Position numbers and translations under genes: made by a program. Of a DNA stretch of 64,000 nucleotides, positions 42,090-50,765 are shown one piece after another. The notes below the pieces were generated by a model. It was given only the letters and a program-made list of their open reading frames with translations, did not search any database and was not told where the DNA came from. How positions within the stretch are numbered: position 1 is the first letter of the stretch; each line of letters begins with the position of its first letter. This DNA is from an uncultured Oscillospiraceae bacterium (lineage in GTDB: Bacteria > Bacillota > Clostridia > Oscillospirales > Oscillospiraceae). Location of the stretch: positions 1 through 64,000 of the forward strand of contig CAJUKT010000005.1 in NCBI GenBank assembly GCA_910587255.1, written 5' to 3'.

Positions 42090-44210
42090 TTACGTGGGTT
42101 CCTCCGCCGCCTGGAGCACGGCGTAATAGTCCTCCTGGATGATGAGCTTGGCGTAATTTACCTTGGCCGCAACCAATCTGTGAACCCGCTTGACATAGTC
42201 CTCGTCTACCTCTACGCCCTCGTTGGGGGTGAAGGCTTTGGTGGACGCCTCGTAGGTGCCCGCGGCGGTGATCCAGCTGTTCCCCTGCCCCTTGTTGTTG
42301 GCGAATACCGCCAGGGGCATACAGTTGGAGTACTGGTCCGGCTGGTAGTTGCCGGCGAACACGTCCCGCCCGGAGTAGAGCCGGGAATCGTAGGGGAGGG
42401 CGAACAGGTTGCATAGGGTGGGCACAATGTCCACCGAGGTGCAGGGCACATCCACGTCGATGGGCTCCTCGATGGCGGCGGACCACATCAGCAGGGTGTT
42501 GCGGTAGCGGGAGGTATCCCCCTCCTTGTCCTCAAAGCCCCGCAGCTCGTTGTAGTAGTCGGTGCCGTCCTCCATCACCATCAGATAGGGGTAGTGGTCC
42601 CCGGTCATGACAATGAGGGTGTCGCCGGCGATGCCGGCCTGCTCCAGCTTGTCCACCAGATATTCCAGCGCCTGGTCAAGCTCCATATTGCAGGCCAGGT
42701 ACGCCTGGGAGGTCTCGGACAGGTCGGGGTATTTTGCCTCCACCTCCGCGCGGTGCTTGCGGGACATGGCGTTGCCGTTCCAGCTGTAATAACCGTGGCC
42801 GCTGACGGTCATATAGTAGGCGTGGAAGGGCTGGCCGTTTTCCACATAGTCGCTGATATAGCCGTCCACCGTGGCCTGCATCATCTCCAAATCGGAGTTG
42901 GGCCACACATTGTTGGGCAGCTCCAGGCCGCCGCCCACCCCCGCGTAATCATAGCCCATGTTGGGGTGGGTGCGGTCGCGCCCGTAGTAGTCGTGGGTGT
43001 GGTCGTGCCAGGCGGGGACGCTGTAGCCCTCCTCCCGGAACTTCCAGCCCAGGGTCTGGGACATGGTGCGTTCCACGCTCATGCTCATGGCGGTGCGCTT
43101 GCCGAACCAGTTGGGGATCACGCCGGTCATCACCGCAAACTCGCCGCCCACGGTGGACTGGGTCCAGTCGGGCTGGTAGAAGTTGTGGAACACAAAGCCC
43201 TCCCGGCTGAGCTTGTACAGGGTGGGGGTGAGCTCCTGGTCGATGGCGGCGGTGGAGAAGCCCTCGGCGGTGATGAGGATGAGGTTTTTGCCCTCAAACA
43301 TCCCGGTGTACTCGTTCTGCTGGGACGGGGTGAGGGAGGCCAGATACTGGTGGATGCTCTTGATATTCTGGCTCTGGTCGGTATCGCCGGGCTCGGCCTC
43401 GGCCAGCCCCTCAAAGTCGAAGTCCAGGGTGTTGAAGCCGTACTCCCTCGGGGCCTGGGAGGGCTGCTCGGAGGGCTGGGCGGTGGGCTCCGCGGTGGGG
43501 ACGGGGTCGTCCAAAAACTCCCCCAGGGGCGGGGCGGGCGTACCGGCCACGGCGTACTCCAGCTCCAGGCGCAGGGCGGTGGTCAGGCCGAAGTGGGGGA
43601 CGGCGGTGTTGGGGGTAAACTCATAGGTGTAGTAGTTCTTCACCGGTCCCAGGGTGGACAGCAGGAAGGCGGTGAGCTGGCAGGCCACCAGCGCTGCGGC
43701 CATGATGATGCGCACCGGGCTGTCCTTTCCCTGCTGGGGGATCACGCTGGCGCGGAGGAGGATATAGGCGGCCAGCGGGACAAAGGAGAGGAGGATGAAG
43801 GGGATGAGGTTGATGACGACCCGGCCCACGGTGGAGCCGAAGCCGCCCACCACGTCCCCGGCCATGACGCCCATGAAGCCCACGCCGTAGTACAGCCCGA
43901 ACATGGCCCGGCAGCCCCGCTCCACGCAGAAGAGCACGGCGCCCAGCCCCAGTACCGCCCCTCCGGCGATCCGGGCCGCCCGCCGCCAGGGCAGCAGGTC
44001 CAGGATGAGGGACAGCGCCAGCCCCGCGGCGGCGGAAAAGAGCACAATGCGCAGCAGGGCCAGCTCAAAGAAGGGCGCGTCCCGGTCAAACAGGCGCAGC
44101 AGCAGCTCGTGGTAGAGGACGGCGGCGGGAAAGAACAGGACGGACAGCGCCGGCCCGCCCAGGTTCCTCCGGCCGGTGTAACCGGCGCCGCCGGAGAGAT
44201 AATGATTCAT
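42090..44210 (-). CDS. LTA synthase-like sulfatase-family membrane enzyme
   Basis: 706 residues. About five membrane segments in residues 15-200, then a Ser/Pro/Thr-rich linker (PVPTAEPTAQPSEQPSQAPR) and an extracellular alkaline-phosphatase-fold domain. The metal and nucleophile region is LILITAEGFSTAAI, and MTGDHYPY matches the sulfatase D-H motif. LtaS-type enzymes move glycerol phosphate from phosphatidylglycerol onto lipoteichoic acid or a related polymer. ATG 44210 with GGAAG upstream is chosen over the longer frame. A phosphoethanolamine-transferase-like function cannot be excluded. Confidence 0.85.
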   Translation of the reverse strand: MNHYLSGGAGYTGRRNLGGPALSVLFFPAAVLYHELLLRLFDRDAPFFELALLRIVLFSAAAGLALSLILDLLPWRRAARIAGGAVLGLGAVLFCVERGCRAMFGLYYGVGFMGVMAGDVVGGFGSTVGRVVINLIPFILLSFVPLAAYILLRASVIPQQGKDSPVRIIMAAALVACQLTAFLLSTLGPVKNYYTYEFTPNTAVPHFGLTTALRLELEYAVAGTPAPPLGEFLDDPVPTAEPTAQPSEQPSQAPREYGFNTLDFDFEGLAEAEPGDTDQSQNIKSIHQYLASLTPSQQNEYTGMFEGKNLILITAEGFSTAAIDQELTPTLYKLSREGFVFHNFYQPDWTQSTVGGEFAVMTGVIPNWFGKRTAMSMSVERTMSQTLGWKFREEGYSVPAWHDHTHDYYGRDRTHPNMGYDYAGVGGGLELPNNVWPNSDLEMMQATVDGYISDYVENGQPFHAYYMTVSGHGYYSWNGNAMSRKHRAEVEAKYPDLSETSQAYLACNMELDQALEYLVDKLEQAGIAGDTLIVMTGDHYPYLMVMEDGTDYYNELRGFEDKEGDTSRYRNTLLMWSAAIEEPIDVDVPCTSVDIVPTLCNLFALPYDSRLYSGRDVFAGNYQPDQYSNCMPLAVFANNKGQGNSWITAAGTYEASTKAFTPNEGVEVDEDYVKRVHRLVAAKVNYAKLIIQEDYYAVLQAAEEPT

Positions 44211-44345
44211 CAAACGGTCACTTCCTAATGGTATTATGTGACAAAGGGCTGGGGAGCGCCCGGTTTTGCCAACGTTCAGCATACCACAGCGGCGGAAGAA
44301 ATGCAATGAATCCGCCGAAACTTATAAAAGTTTTCCGTAAATTTA

Positions 44346-44431
44346 AGAAACTGTACCAATAGCCGAAGTATACAGCCTGGCGGCAATTTGGGCCGCAAGG
44401 ATGTGTGCTGGGGTCTATTGGTACAGCTTCT
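44346..44431. repeat. R2 palindromic repeat, copy 2 (86 bp)
   Basis: Left end AGAAACTGTACCAATAGCC; the right end complement is AGAAGCTGTACCAATAGACC. It matches copy 1 at 7835-7907 at both ends and in part of the interior. It lies in the gap between the LtaS-like and spoIID genes (44211-44479). Confidence 0.78.
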
Positions 44432-44479
44432 AAAGAATAGCGTTGACCCGTTTGCGGTGCAAAGGGGATTCCGGGGCGC

Positions 44480-45499
44480 TCACGCCCCGGTCTGGAGCTC
44501 CGCCCCGGTGTAGTAGTGGGCCAGGATATCCCGCCAGCCCGACCCGGCCTTAGCCATGGCGTTGGCCCCGTACTGGCTCATGCCGACCCCGTGGCCGTAG
44601 CCGGTGACGGAGAAGGTGAACACCCCGTCCTGCTCGCTCACGTCGAAGCAGGCCGAGCGCAGGGCGAACAGGCTGCGCGCCGCGCCGCCGGACAGCTCGG
44701 CGCCCCCCAGCTCCAGGCTGGCCACCCGGCCGGAGGCGGTGCGGGTGAGGTTTGCAAACCATGTGGACGGCTCGCCGGACAGGTCGGCCCCCAGCCCGGC
44801 CTCCCCCGCCGCCTTTTTCACCTGCTCGGCGGTGAGGGTGACGGTGGAGCGGTAGTTGGGCACCTCGTCCCCCTCGGGGCTGTCCACCGACACCAGGTAG
44901 GGCAGGGACTTGCCCCACACCGCCGCCGCGTCCTCGGTGGCGCCGGAGGCGGAGGAGAAAAATACCGCCTGGATGGGCCCGCCCTCATAGGTGAGCACCT
45001 GGCCGTCGGTGTCCGCCACGGCGGCGGCAATTTTGGCGGTGTAGGCATCGGCATCCCCGCCCCAGCGCTGGGCGGCGTCGTCCTGGGAGAGGTAGGCCTG
45101 GCAGCAGGTGGAGTCGGCGCAGATATCCGCGCCCTCCTCCTGGTGGCTTTTGGCCCGCAGCTTCCACAGGGAGTAGGTCCGGGCGCACACCGCCTGGGCC
45201 CGGAGGGCCTCCGGCTCGAAGGCGGCGGGCATCTCCGCCGCCACCACGCCCCACAGGTAGTCCCCCATGGTCAGCTCGTCCACCTGTCCGTCCCGGTTCA
45301 GCAGGCGCAGGGTCTGGGCGGCGTCCCACTGCCCGGGGGAGGGGACGGGCTGGGGGGCCGGGGTGGGGCTGGCCGGGAGGGTGAGCAGGCCGGGGGTGGG
45401 CTGGACGGGGGCCCGGCCGGGGGGGTCCCCCAGGGCGGCCAGGGGCAGCAGCAGCAGGGCCGCGCCCAGCGCCAGCCCGGTGAGGAAGGGGGCGCGCAT
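44480..45499 (-). CDS. spoIID: Stage II sporulation protein D
   Basis: 339 residues, the usual SpoIID length. Signal anchor (FLTGLALGAALLLLPLAALG), Pro-rich linker, then the SpoIID/LytB domain: DYLWGVVAAEMPAAFEPEAL with the catalytic Glu, RAQAVCARTYSLW, CQAYLS and the final GYGHGVGMSQYGANAMAKAG. SpoIID is a lytic transglycosylase needed with SpoIIM and SpoIIP for engulfment of the forespore. ATG 45499 follows AAGGAG; GTG 45535 lacks a site. spoIIM/spoIIP are not adjacent. Confidence 0.88.
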   Translation of the reverse strand: MRAPFLTGLALGAALLLLPLAALGDPPGRAPVQPTPGLLTLPASPTPAPQPVPSPGQWDAAQTLRLLNRDGQVDELTMGDYLWGVVAAEMPAAFEPEALRAQAVCARTYSLWKLRAKSHQEEGADICADSTCCQAYLSQDDAAQRWGGDADAYTAKIAAAVADTDGQVLTYEGGPIQAVFFSSASGATEDAAAVWGKSLPYLVSVDSPEGDEVPNYRSTVTLTAEQVKKAAGEAGLGADLSGEPSTWFANLTRTASGRVASLELGGAELSGGAARSLFALRSACFDVSEQDGVFTFSVTGYGHGVGMSQYGANAMAKAGSGWRDILAHYYTGAELQTGA

Positions 45500-45610
45500 A
45501 GGCCGCCAGCTCTCCTTGTTTCGCAAGTCAAACACCTCAATTATTCAAAATTCGGGAGCGCGAACGGAAAAAATTCTGATTTGGCAAGGGGGGCAAGCAT
45601 AAAATTTGCA

Positions 45611-45639
45611 TTGACGGAATGGGAAAATTGCGTTATAAT
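45611..45639 (+). promoter_or_regulatory. Promoter for citrate synthase
   Basis: TTGACG (45611-45616), 17-base spacer, TATAAT (45634-45639). Confidence 0.82.
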
Positions 45640-45691
45640 GAGATTTACAGTCATTGGAAGAGGACGTATGGACACACGAAGGAGGCGGACT

Positions 45692-47113
45692 ATGCTGAAC
45701 ATGAACATCATCGACAACCTGATCGAGGCGCGCAGGAAGGCCGTGGAGCAGTACAATACCTCAGTGGACTTCATTCAAGGGATATGCGGGGAGTTTGAGC
45801 GTTATACCCAGATATCCCCCAAGTACTATGAGAAATACGATGTAAAGCGGGGGCTGCGCAACCATGACGGCACCGGCGTGATGGCCGGGGTCACCCTCAT
45901 CGGCAACGTGCGGGGCTATGTGGTGCAGGACGGGGAGAAGGTGCCCGCCCCCGGCCAGCTCTTCTACCGGGGCATCAACGTGGAGGAGCTGATCGACGGC
46001 TTCACCGGCGCGGACCGCTTCGGCTTTGAGGAGACGGCGTACTTACTGATGTTCGGCGGCCTGCCCACCAGGGAGGAGCTGGAGCAGTTCCGCAGCATCC
46101 TGGCCTACTACCGGGAGCTGCCCCCCAACTTCACCGAGGACATGATCCTCACCGCCCCCAGCCACGACGTGATGAACAAGCTGGCCCGCTCGGTGCTGGC
46201 CCTGTACTCCTACGACCCAGACCCGGATAACAACACCTTGCCCATTGAGATGCTCCAGGCCCTGCGGCTGATCGCCCGGTTCCCGGTGATCGTGGCCCAC
46301 GCCTTTGCCGCCAAGCAGCACTACTTCGACCGGGGGTCGCTGTACCTCCACCGGCCCCAGCCCGAGCTGTCCGTGGCGGAAAACTTCCTCTACTCCATGC
46401 GCCACGATAACCAGTTCACCGCCGAGGAGGCCCACCTGCTGGACCTGTGCCTGGTGCTCCACATGGAGCACGGCGGCGGCAATAACTCCGCCTTCGCCTG
46501 CCGGGTGCTCTCCTCCTCCGGCACGGATATCTACTCCGCCATCGCCGCAGCGGTGGGCTCCCTGAAGGGCCCCAAGCACGGCGGCGCTAACGCCCGGGTG
46601 ATGGCCATGTTCGACGAGATCGAGGCCAACGTGAAGGATTGGAAGGACGATGGCGAGCTGTCCGACTACCTCACAAAGATCCTGAAAAAGGAAGCGGGGG
46701 ACGGCTCCGGCCTCATTTATGGCATGGGCCACGCCGTCTATACCCTGTCGGATCCCCGGGCGGTGATTTTGAAGAGATTTGCCAAAAAGATGGCGGCGGA
46801 CAAGGGGATGCTGGAGGAATTTGAGCTGTTCGAGCGGGTGGAGCGGCTCACCCCCGGGCTGTTCCACGCCATTACCGGCCAGGACAAGGCCATGTGCGCC
46901 AACGTGGACATGTACTCCGGCCTGGTGTACAAGATGATGGGCATCCCGTCGGAGCTGTACACCCCGCTGTTTGCCATCGCCCGCATCGTGGGCTGGTGCG
47001 CCCACCGGGTTGAGGAGGTCTACAACCCCTATGGCCGCATCATCCGCCCGGCCTACAAGGCGGTCATGCCCACGCGCTCCTTTGTGCCGCTGGAGGAACG
47101 GGGCGCAAACTGA
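45692..47113 (+). CDS. Citrate synthase (citrate/2-methylcitrate synthase family)
   Basis: 473 residues. Catalytic blocks: LHMEHGGGNNSAFACRV (His), GLIYGMGHAVYTLSDPRAVI (His) and an Asp in the region of VDMYSGLVYKMMG; REELEQF and SVAENFLYSM fit the large domain. It condenses acetyl-CoA with oxaloacetate. The N-terminus is about 60 residues longer than in short type II enzymes, with a helical segment. Start ATG 45692 has AAGGAGG seven bases upstream; ATG 45668 has none, and the open frame to the left is only antisense spoIID. Confidence 0.93.
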   Translation: MLNMNIIDNLIEARRKAVEQYNTSVDFIQGICGEFERYTQISPKYYEKYDVKRGLRNHDGTGVMAGVTLIGNVRGYVVQDGEKVPAPGQLFYRGINVEELIDGFTGADRFGFEETAYLLMFGGLPTREELEQFRSILAYYRELPPNFTEDMILTAPSHDVMNKLARSVLALYSYDPDPDNNTLPIEMLQALRLIARFPVIVAHAFAAKQHYFDRGSLYLHRPQPELSVAENFLYSMRHDNQFTAEEAHLLDLCLVLHMEHGGGNNSAFACRVLSSSGTDIYSAIAAAVGSLKGPKHGGANARVMAMFDEIEANVKDWKDDGELSDYLTKILKKEAGDGSGLIYGMGHAVYTLSDPRAVILKRFAKKMAADKGMLEEFELFERVERLTPGLFHAITGQDKAMCANVDMYSGLVYKMMGIPSELYTPLFAIARIVGWCAHRVEEVYNPYGRIIRPAYKAVMPTRSFVPLEERGAN

Positions 47114-47118
47114 ACGAA

Positions 47119-47134
47119 TGTTTCACGTGAAACA
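47119..47134. promoter_or_regulatory. parS chromosome-partition site
   Basis: TGTTTCACGTGAAACA is an exact 16-bp match to the Bacillus parS consensus bound by ParB (Spo0J). It sits five bases after the citrate synthase stop and just before the terminator stem. parS sites cluster around the replication origin. Confidence 0.9.
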
Positions 47135-47136
47135 TA

Positions 47137-47175
47137 AAAGCCTCCCCGCCTGGAACACCAGGCGGGGAGGCTTTT
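47137..47175. terminator. Bidirectional terminator
   Basis: Arms AAAAGCCTCCCCGCCTGG and complement around AACA, with T runs on both strands. It separates citrate synthase from the convergent M56 gene. Confidence 0.92.
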
Positions 47176-47178
47176 TCG

Positions 47179-50175
47179 TCAGGAGGCGGGGACGGCGAAC
47201 TCGCTGTAGGGTTCCGCCCACAGCCTGCCGGCGTAGAGGGAGCTGCCGCTGTACTCCACCCGGAAGCCGGCGGAGGCCACATAGACGGCGTTCCCCACGC
47301 TGTCGGTGAGCGAGATAAAGGTGCTGATGCCGAAGGGCGGGGTGAGCGGGCTCTCCGCATCCAGGCCCACGTAGAGGTACCCGGGGTCCATCACGGCCCG
47401 CAGCTCCCCCTCCCTCAGCCACTCATTGCCCTCAAAGATCTGGGCGGACAGCTCGATGGTGGTGGTCTCCCGGGGGGCGCTGTGGGTGATGGTGATGCCG
47501 CCCCGGTCGTTGCGCTCCACCTGGGCATAGTCGTTGAAGGACTGCGCCAGCTGGGCGGTGTTGAAGGTGCGGCGCTGAAGGCCGGTTTCGGTGCGCTCAT
47601 ACACGGCGATGATGGGGTCGCCCTCGTCCAGGTAGACCAGGGAGGCCTCGGTCTGGCCGTCCCCGTCCACATCCAGCACGTACATCCGCCCGGTGAAGGT
47701 GGCGGCGTTCACATCGCTGTCGATCTGATAGGTGGTCCCGCCCCAGTCCAGCAGGGTTTGGGTCCCCAGCTGACGCAGGGTGGCCGCGTCCATCTCGCCG
47801 TTGAGGGCGGCGCGGGGCTCGGTCTCCCAGAGGATGTGGCCCAGGATGTACTCCCGCTGGTCCGTCCGGCCGTAGTGGAATTCGTCCAGCCGCCAGCCGT
47901 CCGCCGTGTTCACGTACCGGATGGGGTAGTCCACCGTGTAGTCACAGCCCTGGACGATCCGCTGGCCCCAAGCCGTCTCGTCCTCCCCTTGAGGACGCCA
48001 GTACCGATTGGTCAGGATAAGCTCCACGGCGTTTTCGCTCTGCGCCACCAGGGTGAAGGGGGCCACCTCGGCTCCATAATAGTCCCCCTTGGGCCGGGAG
48101 GCGGGGAGGAAATAGGTGTCCCCGTCCACGTTGAGGAACAGCTCATGGCCGTCCCACTGGTTGCAGGAGTTCCAGAAGTCCCGGGTGAACAGTCCGTCCA
48201 CCGCCGCCATCAGGTCGTCCCACCGGGCGAACTGCCCCGTGGCGCGGATGTAGGTCAGGCCGTCCCGCTCCACGGTGGCCGCGGGGTCGTAGAGGTAGGG
48301 GTCCCCGGGGGACGAGCTTCCAATATGGCAGATCTCCCAGGTGCTCTCCCCAAACAGGTGCCAGTAGAGCGTGCTGGCCTGGCGGTACAGGGCGCGCAGG
48401 CCGTCCCCCAGCATCCGGGGGGTGTAGGTGGACTGGTCCTGCATCACGTCCACCGCCCGCTGGAGGCCGGTGTCCTCATACCAGCGGTACCACACCGGCT
48501 CGGGCTTGGCGTCCTGGGCCTCCTGGGCGGCCTCGAATTCCTCCTGGGAGACCCGGACGCCGTCCGCATAGAAGCGCGGGTCGGCCACGCCGTGGTTCAA
48601 ACCATCTTTGCACCAGGAGATCTCTTCCACGGCGAACTCGCCCCCGTCAAACCGGGCGCGGCCGGTGCCATTGTTGAAGGCGCTGCTGCTCCAATGAAAG
48701 GTGCCGTCTGACTTCAGATCGCCGATGGAGCGCCGGCCGGGGGCAAAGGCGGCAATTTCGTCCCCCTGCTGGCGGAGGATCAGGTAGCCCACAATGTTAT
48801 ACAGAGGCTCGGGGATGACCACCAGCTCGTTTTCCCCGTCCTGGTCCAGGTCCATTATGGTGATAGGGCCCGCCTCCATCGTGATCTGAACCTCGCTGGG
48901 GTCCCCGTAGAAGAAGGAGCGCAGCTGGTGGATGGTATAGCCGCGCTCCCCGCCCGGACGGCGGAATTCCCGCTGTCCGCTGAGCACCTCCAGCATCCAC
49001 TCCTCCAGCACCGGGGACGGCTCCGCCGGGGCGGGGGTGGGCTCGGGCGAGGGGGTGGGCAGGGGGCTCTCCGGGGGCTGGGACACGGCGGCGCTGGGGA
49101 CGGGCTCGTCCTCCGGGGTCTTGGCGGAAACCGGGTCGGTGAGCAGGCACACCGCCGCCATCAAGGCCATGACGGCGCTGACCACCACGATCCAAAGGGT
49201 GGGGCGCTGGTAGCGCAGCACGTTGTGGATGCGGCCCTTGGCGTCCCCCTCGTCAAAGGCCAGGGGACAGGGGGCGGGGATGCGCCCGCCGGTGGCCAGG
49301 GAGAGGAGGGTGGCGGAGTAGTCCGCCTTCACCGCCGGGCCCAGGGTGCGGATGACCGCCTCGTCGCAGGCGGCCTCAATGTCCCGGCTCATAAGGACAA
49401 AGGCCAGCCACACTGCCGGGTTGAACCAGTGGACGGCCAGCGCCGCCCAGCACAGCGGCTTGACCAGGTGATCCAGCCGCCGCAGATGGGCCCGCTCGTG
49501 GCACAGGATGAACTGCCGGGGCTGGCCGCGCAGCCCGGCAGGGAGGTAGATCCTGGGCCGGAATACCCCCAGGATGAAGGGGGAGCCCACGCTGGGGTGC
49601 TCCCAGGCCCCGTCCGGGGCGCGGATGGCGTCAAACAGGCGGCGGCGCAGCCGCAGGTAGGAGACCAGGGCGCCCCCGCCCATGGCCAGCGCCCCTGCCA
49701 GCCACATCCCGGCCAGCACCGTGGACCAGGGGAAGGGGGCGGGGGCCTCCGGCTGGGGCGCGGCGGGAGAGGGCGCCTCCGGCACGGCGGAGACGGGGAG
49801 GCCGCCGGGACCGCCCTGGGTGGCGGGGGTGGGGTTCGGGCCGGGGCCCCCCCAATGGCTGCCGGCCGTCCCCTGCGCCGGGCCGGGGACTTGGACGGGG
49901 GCCGTCTGGAGGGGAGGCTCAGGCCCGTCCTCCAGCTGGGTGAGCGTCCGCGGGGGCATGGCGTCCGGGACGATGGAGAGGGGGCTCTCCAGGGACACAG
50001 GGATCAGGAGCCGGGCAAACACCACCAGCCACAGCAGCGACAGCACCCGCTTGGGGGCCCTGCGCCGCAAGGCCAGCCGCAGCGCCGCCACCACGGCGGC
50101 GGCATAGGCGGCGGTGAGGCTCATCTCCCCCAGGACGGGCAGGGCGCGGGACAGGGGGACGAGCAGGTCAGTCAT
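47179..50175 (-). CDS. BlaR1-like M56 metallopeptidase with a large C-terminal sensor region
   Basis: 998 residues, far longer than BlaR1/MecR1 (about 590). N-terminal membrane segments, then the cytoplasmic zinc protease with H226-E-R-A-H230 (FILCHERAHLRRLDHLV) and SRDIEAACDEAVIR, then a last membrane segment near 330-352 and a Pro-rich linker (PLPTPSPEPTPAPAEPSPV). The outer 600 residues are not a penicillin-binding domain; they contain two FG-GAP/VCBS-like acidic strands (IMDLDQDGENELVVIP, LDVDGDGQTEASLVYLD). It probably senses an external signal and cleaves the BlaI-type repressor encoded just upstream. The signal is unknown. Confidence 0.87.
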   Translation of the reverse strand: MTDLLVPLSRALPVLGEMSLTAAYAAAVVAALRLALRRRAPKRVLSLLWLVVFARLLIPVSLESPLSIVPDAMPPRTLTQLEDGPEPPLQTAPVQVPGPAQGTAGSHWGGPGPNPTPATQGGPGGLPVSAVPEAPSPAAPQPEAPAPFPWSTVLAGMWLAGALAMGGGALVSYLRLRRRLFDAIRAPDGAWEHPSVGSPFILGVFRPRIYLPAGLRGQPRQFILCHERAHLRRLDHLVKPLCWAALAVHWFNPAVWLAFVLMSRDIEAACDEAVIRTLGPAVKADYSATLLSLATGGRIPAPCPLAFDEGDAKGRIHNVLRYQRPTLWIVVVSAVMALMAAVCLLTDPVSAKTPEDEPVPSAAVSQPPESPLPTPSPEPTPAPAEPSPVLEEWMLEVLSGQREFRRPGGERGYTIHQLRSFFYGDPSEVQITMEAGPITIMDLDQDGENELVVIPEPLYNIVGYLILRQQGDEIAAFAPGRRSIGDLKSDGTFHWSSSAFNNGTGRARFDGGEFAVEEISWCKDGLNHGVADPRFYADGVRVSQEEFEAAQEAQDAKPEPVWYRWYEDTGLQRAVDVMQDQSTYTPRMLGDGLRALYRQASTLYWHLFGESTWEICHIGSSSPGDPYLYDPAATVERDGLTYIRATGQFARWDDLMAAVDGLFTRDFWNSCNQWDGHELFLNVDGDTYFLPASRPKGDYYGAEVAPFTLVAQSENAVELILTNRYWRPQGEDETAWGQRIVQGCDYTVDYPIRYVNTADGWRLDEFHYGRTDQREYILGHILWETEPRAALNGEMDAATLRQLGTQTLLDWGGTTYQIDSDVNAATFTGRMYVLDVDGDGQTEASLVYLDEGDPIIAVYERTETGLQRRTFNTAQLAQSFNDYAQVERNDRGGITITHSAPRETTTIELSAQIFEGNEWLREGELRAVMDPGYLYVGLDAESPLTPPFGISTFISLTDSVGNAVYVASAGFRVEYSGSSLYAGRLWAEPYSEFAVPAS

Positions 50176-50542
50176 GGCCCTCCCCCTCCCGGAAGCGGTC
50201 GATAATGGCCTTGAGCTCGTCGGCCTCCTGGTCGGAGATGGTGCGCCCCCCCATGAAGTGGGCCAGGAAGGAGGGCAGCGAGCCGTCGAAGGCCCGGTCC
50301 ACCACCGACCGGCTCTCCTCCCGCAGCACCGCCTCCCGGGGGACGGCGGCGGACACCACCGCGTTTTCGTTGCGCAAAATGCCCCGGTCCACCAGCTTTT
50401 TCAGCACCGTATAGGTGGTGGACTTCTTCCAGCCCAGCTCCTTCAGGGACAGCTCCACCAGCCTGCCCGAGGGCAGGGGCTCGTTTTCCCACACGATGCG
50501 GGCGAAGCGGTACTCGCCCTCAGCCAGCTTGAGATGATTCAT
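50168..50542 (-). CDS. BlaI/MecI/CopY family repressor
   Basis: 124 residues: winged helix (EYRFARIVWENEPLPSGRLV, LGWKKSTTYTVLKKLVDRGI) and a short helical dimerisation/cleavage region. It overlaps the M56 gene by eight bases, the standard blaI-blaR1 order. No beta-lactamase gene is adjacent; its own operon is the only visible target, through the palindrome upstream. Confidence 0.93.
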   Translation of the reverse strand: MNHLKLAEGEYRFARIVWENEPLPSGRLVELSLKELGWKKSTTYTVLKKLVDRGILRNENAVVSAAVPREAVLREESRSVVDRAFDGSLPSFLAHFMGGRTISDQEADELKAIIDRFREGEGHD

Positions 50543-50580
50543 GGCGCGGCCTCCTTAAAGGTCTATGATGGTCGATCTAC

Positions 50581-50613
50581 GCTTAGTCTATCATAATAGA
50601 CTAAGCGTGTCAA
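50581..50613 (-). promoter_or_regulatory. Promoter and BlaI-type operator
   Basis: A palindrome with arms GCTTAGTCTAT (50581-50591) and ATAGACTAAGC (50596-50606). The minus-strand -35 TTGACA (50613-50608) precedes it and the -10 TAGACT (50590-50585, 17-base spacer) lies within it, so a bound repressor would block RNA polymerase. Confidence 0.82.
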
Positions 50614-50720
50614 CACCGGGCGGGCAGATTTAGGAAGATTTTGTCTGGGCGGGCCCTTCCATGTCCGGCAGAAGGAGCAGGCGTTTCTCAAAGGACGGCC
50701 AGCCGGGGGAGCGGCTGGGA

Positions 50721-50760
50721 AAAAGGGAAGTCCCTCGCGCCTGCGGGGGACTTCCCTTTT
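50721..50760. terminator. Terminator downstream of cysS
   Basis: Arms AAAAGGGAAGTCCC and GGACTTCCCTTTT; it ends just before the cysS stop (50766) and has T runs on both strands. Confidence 0.85.
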
Positions 50761-50765
50761 CTGAT

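Noticed and set aside
44516..45691. Extension of the citrate synthase frame leftwards by about 390 residues
   Set aside because: It is antisense to spoIID and crosses the citrate synthase promoter at 45611-45639; a strong ribosome binding site supports ATG 45692.
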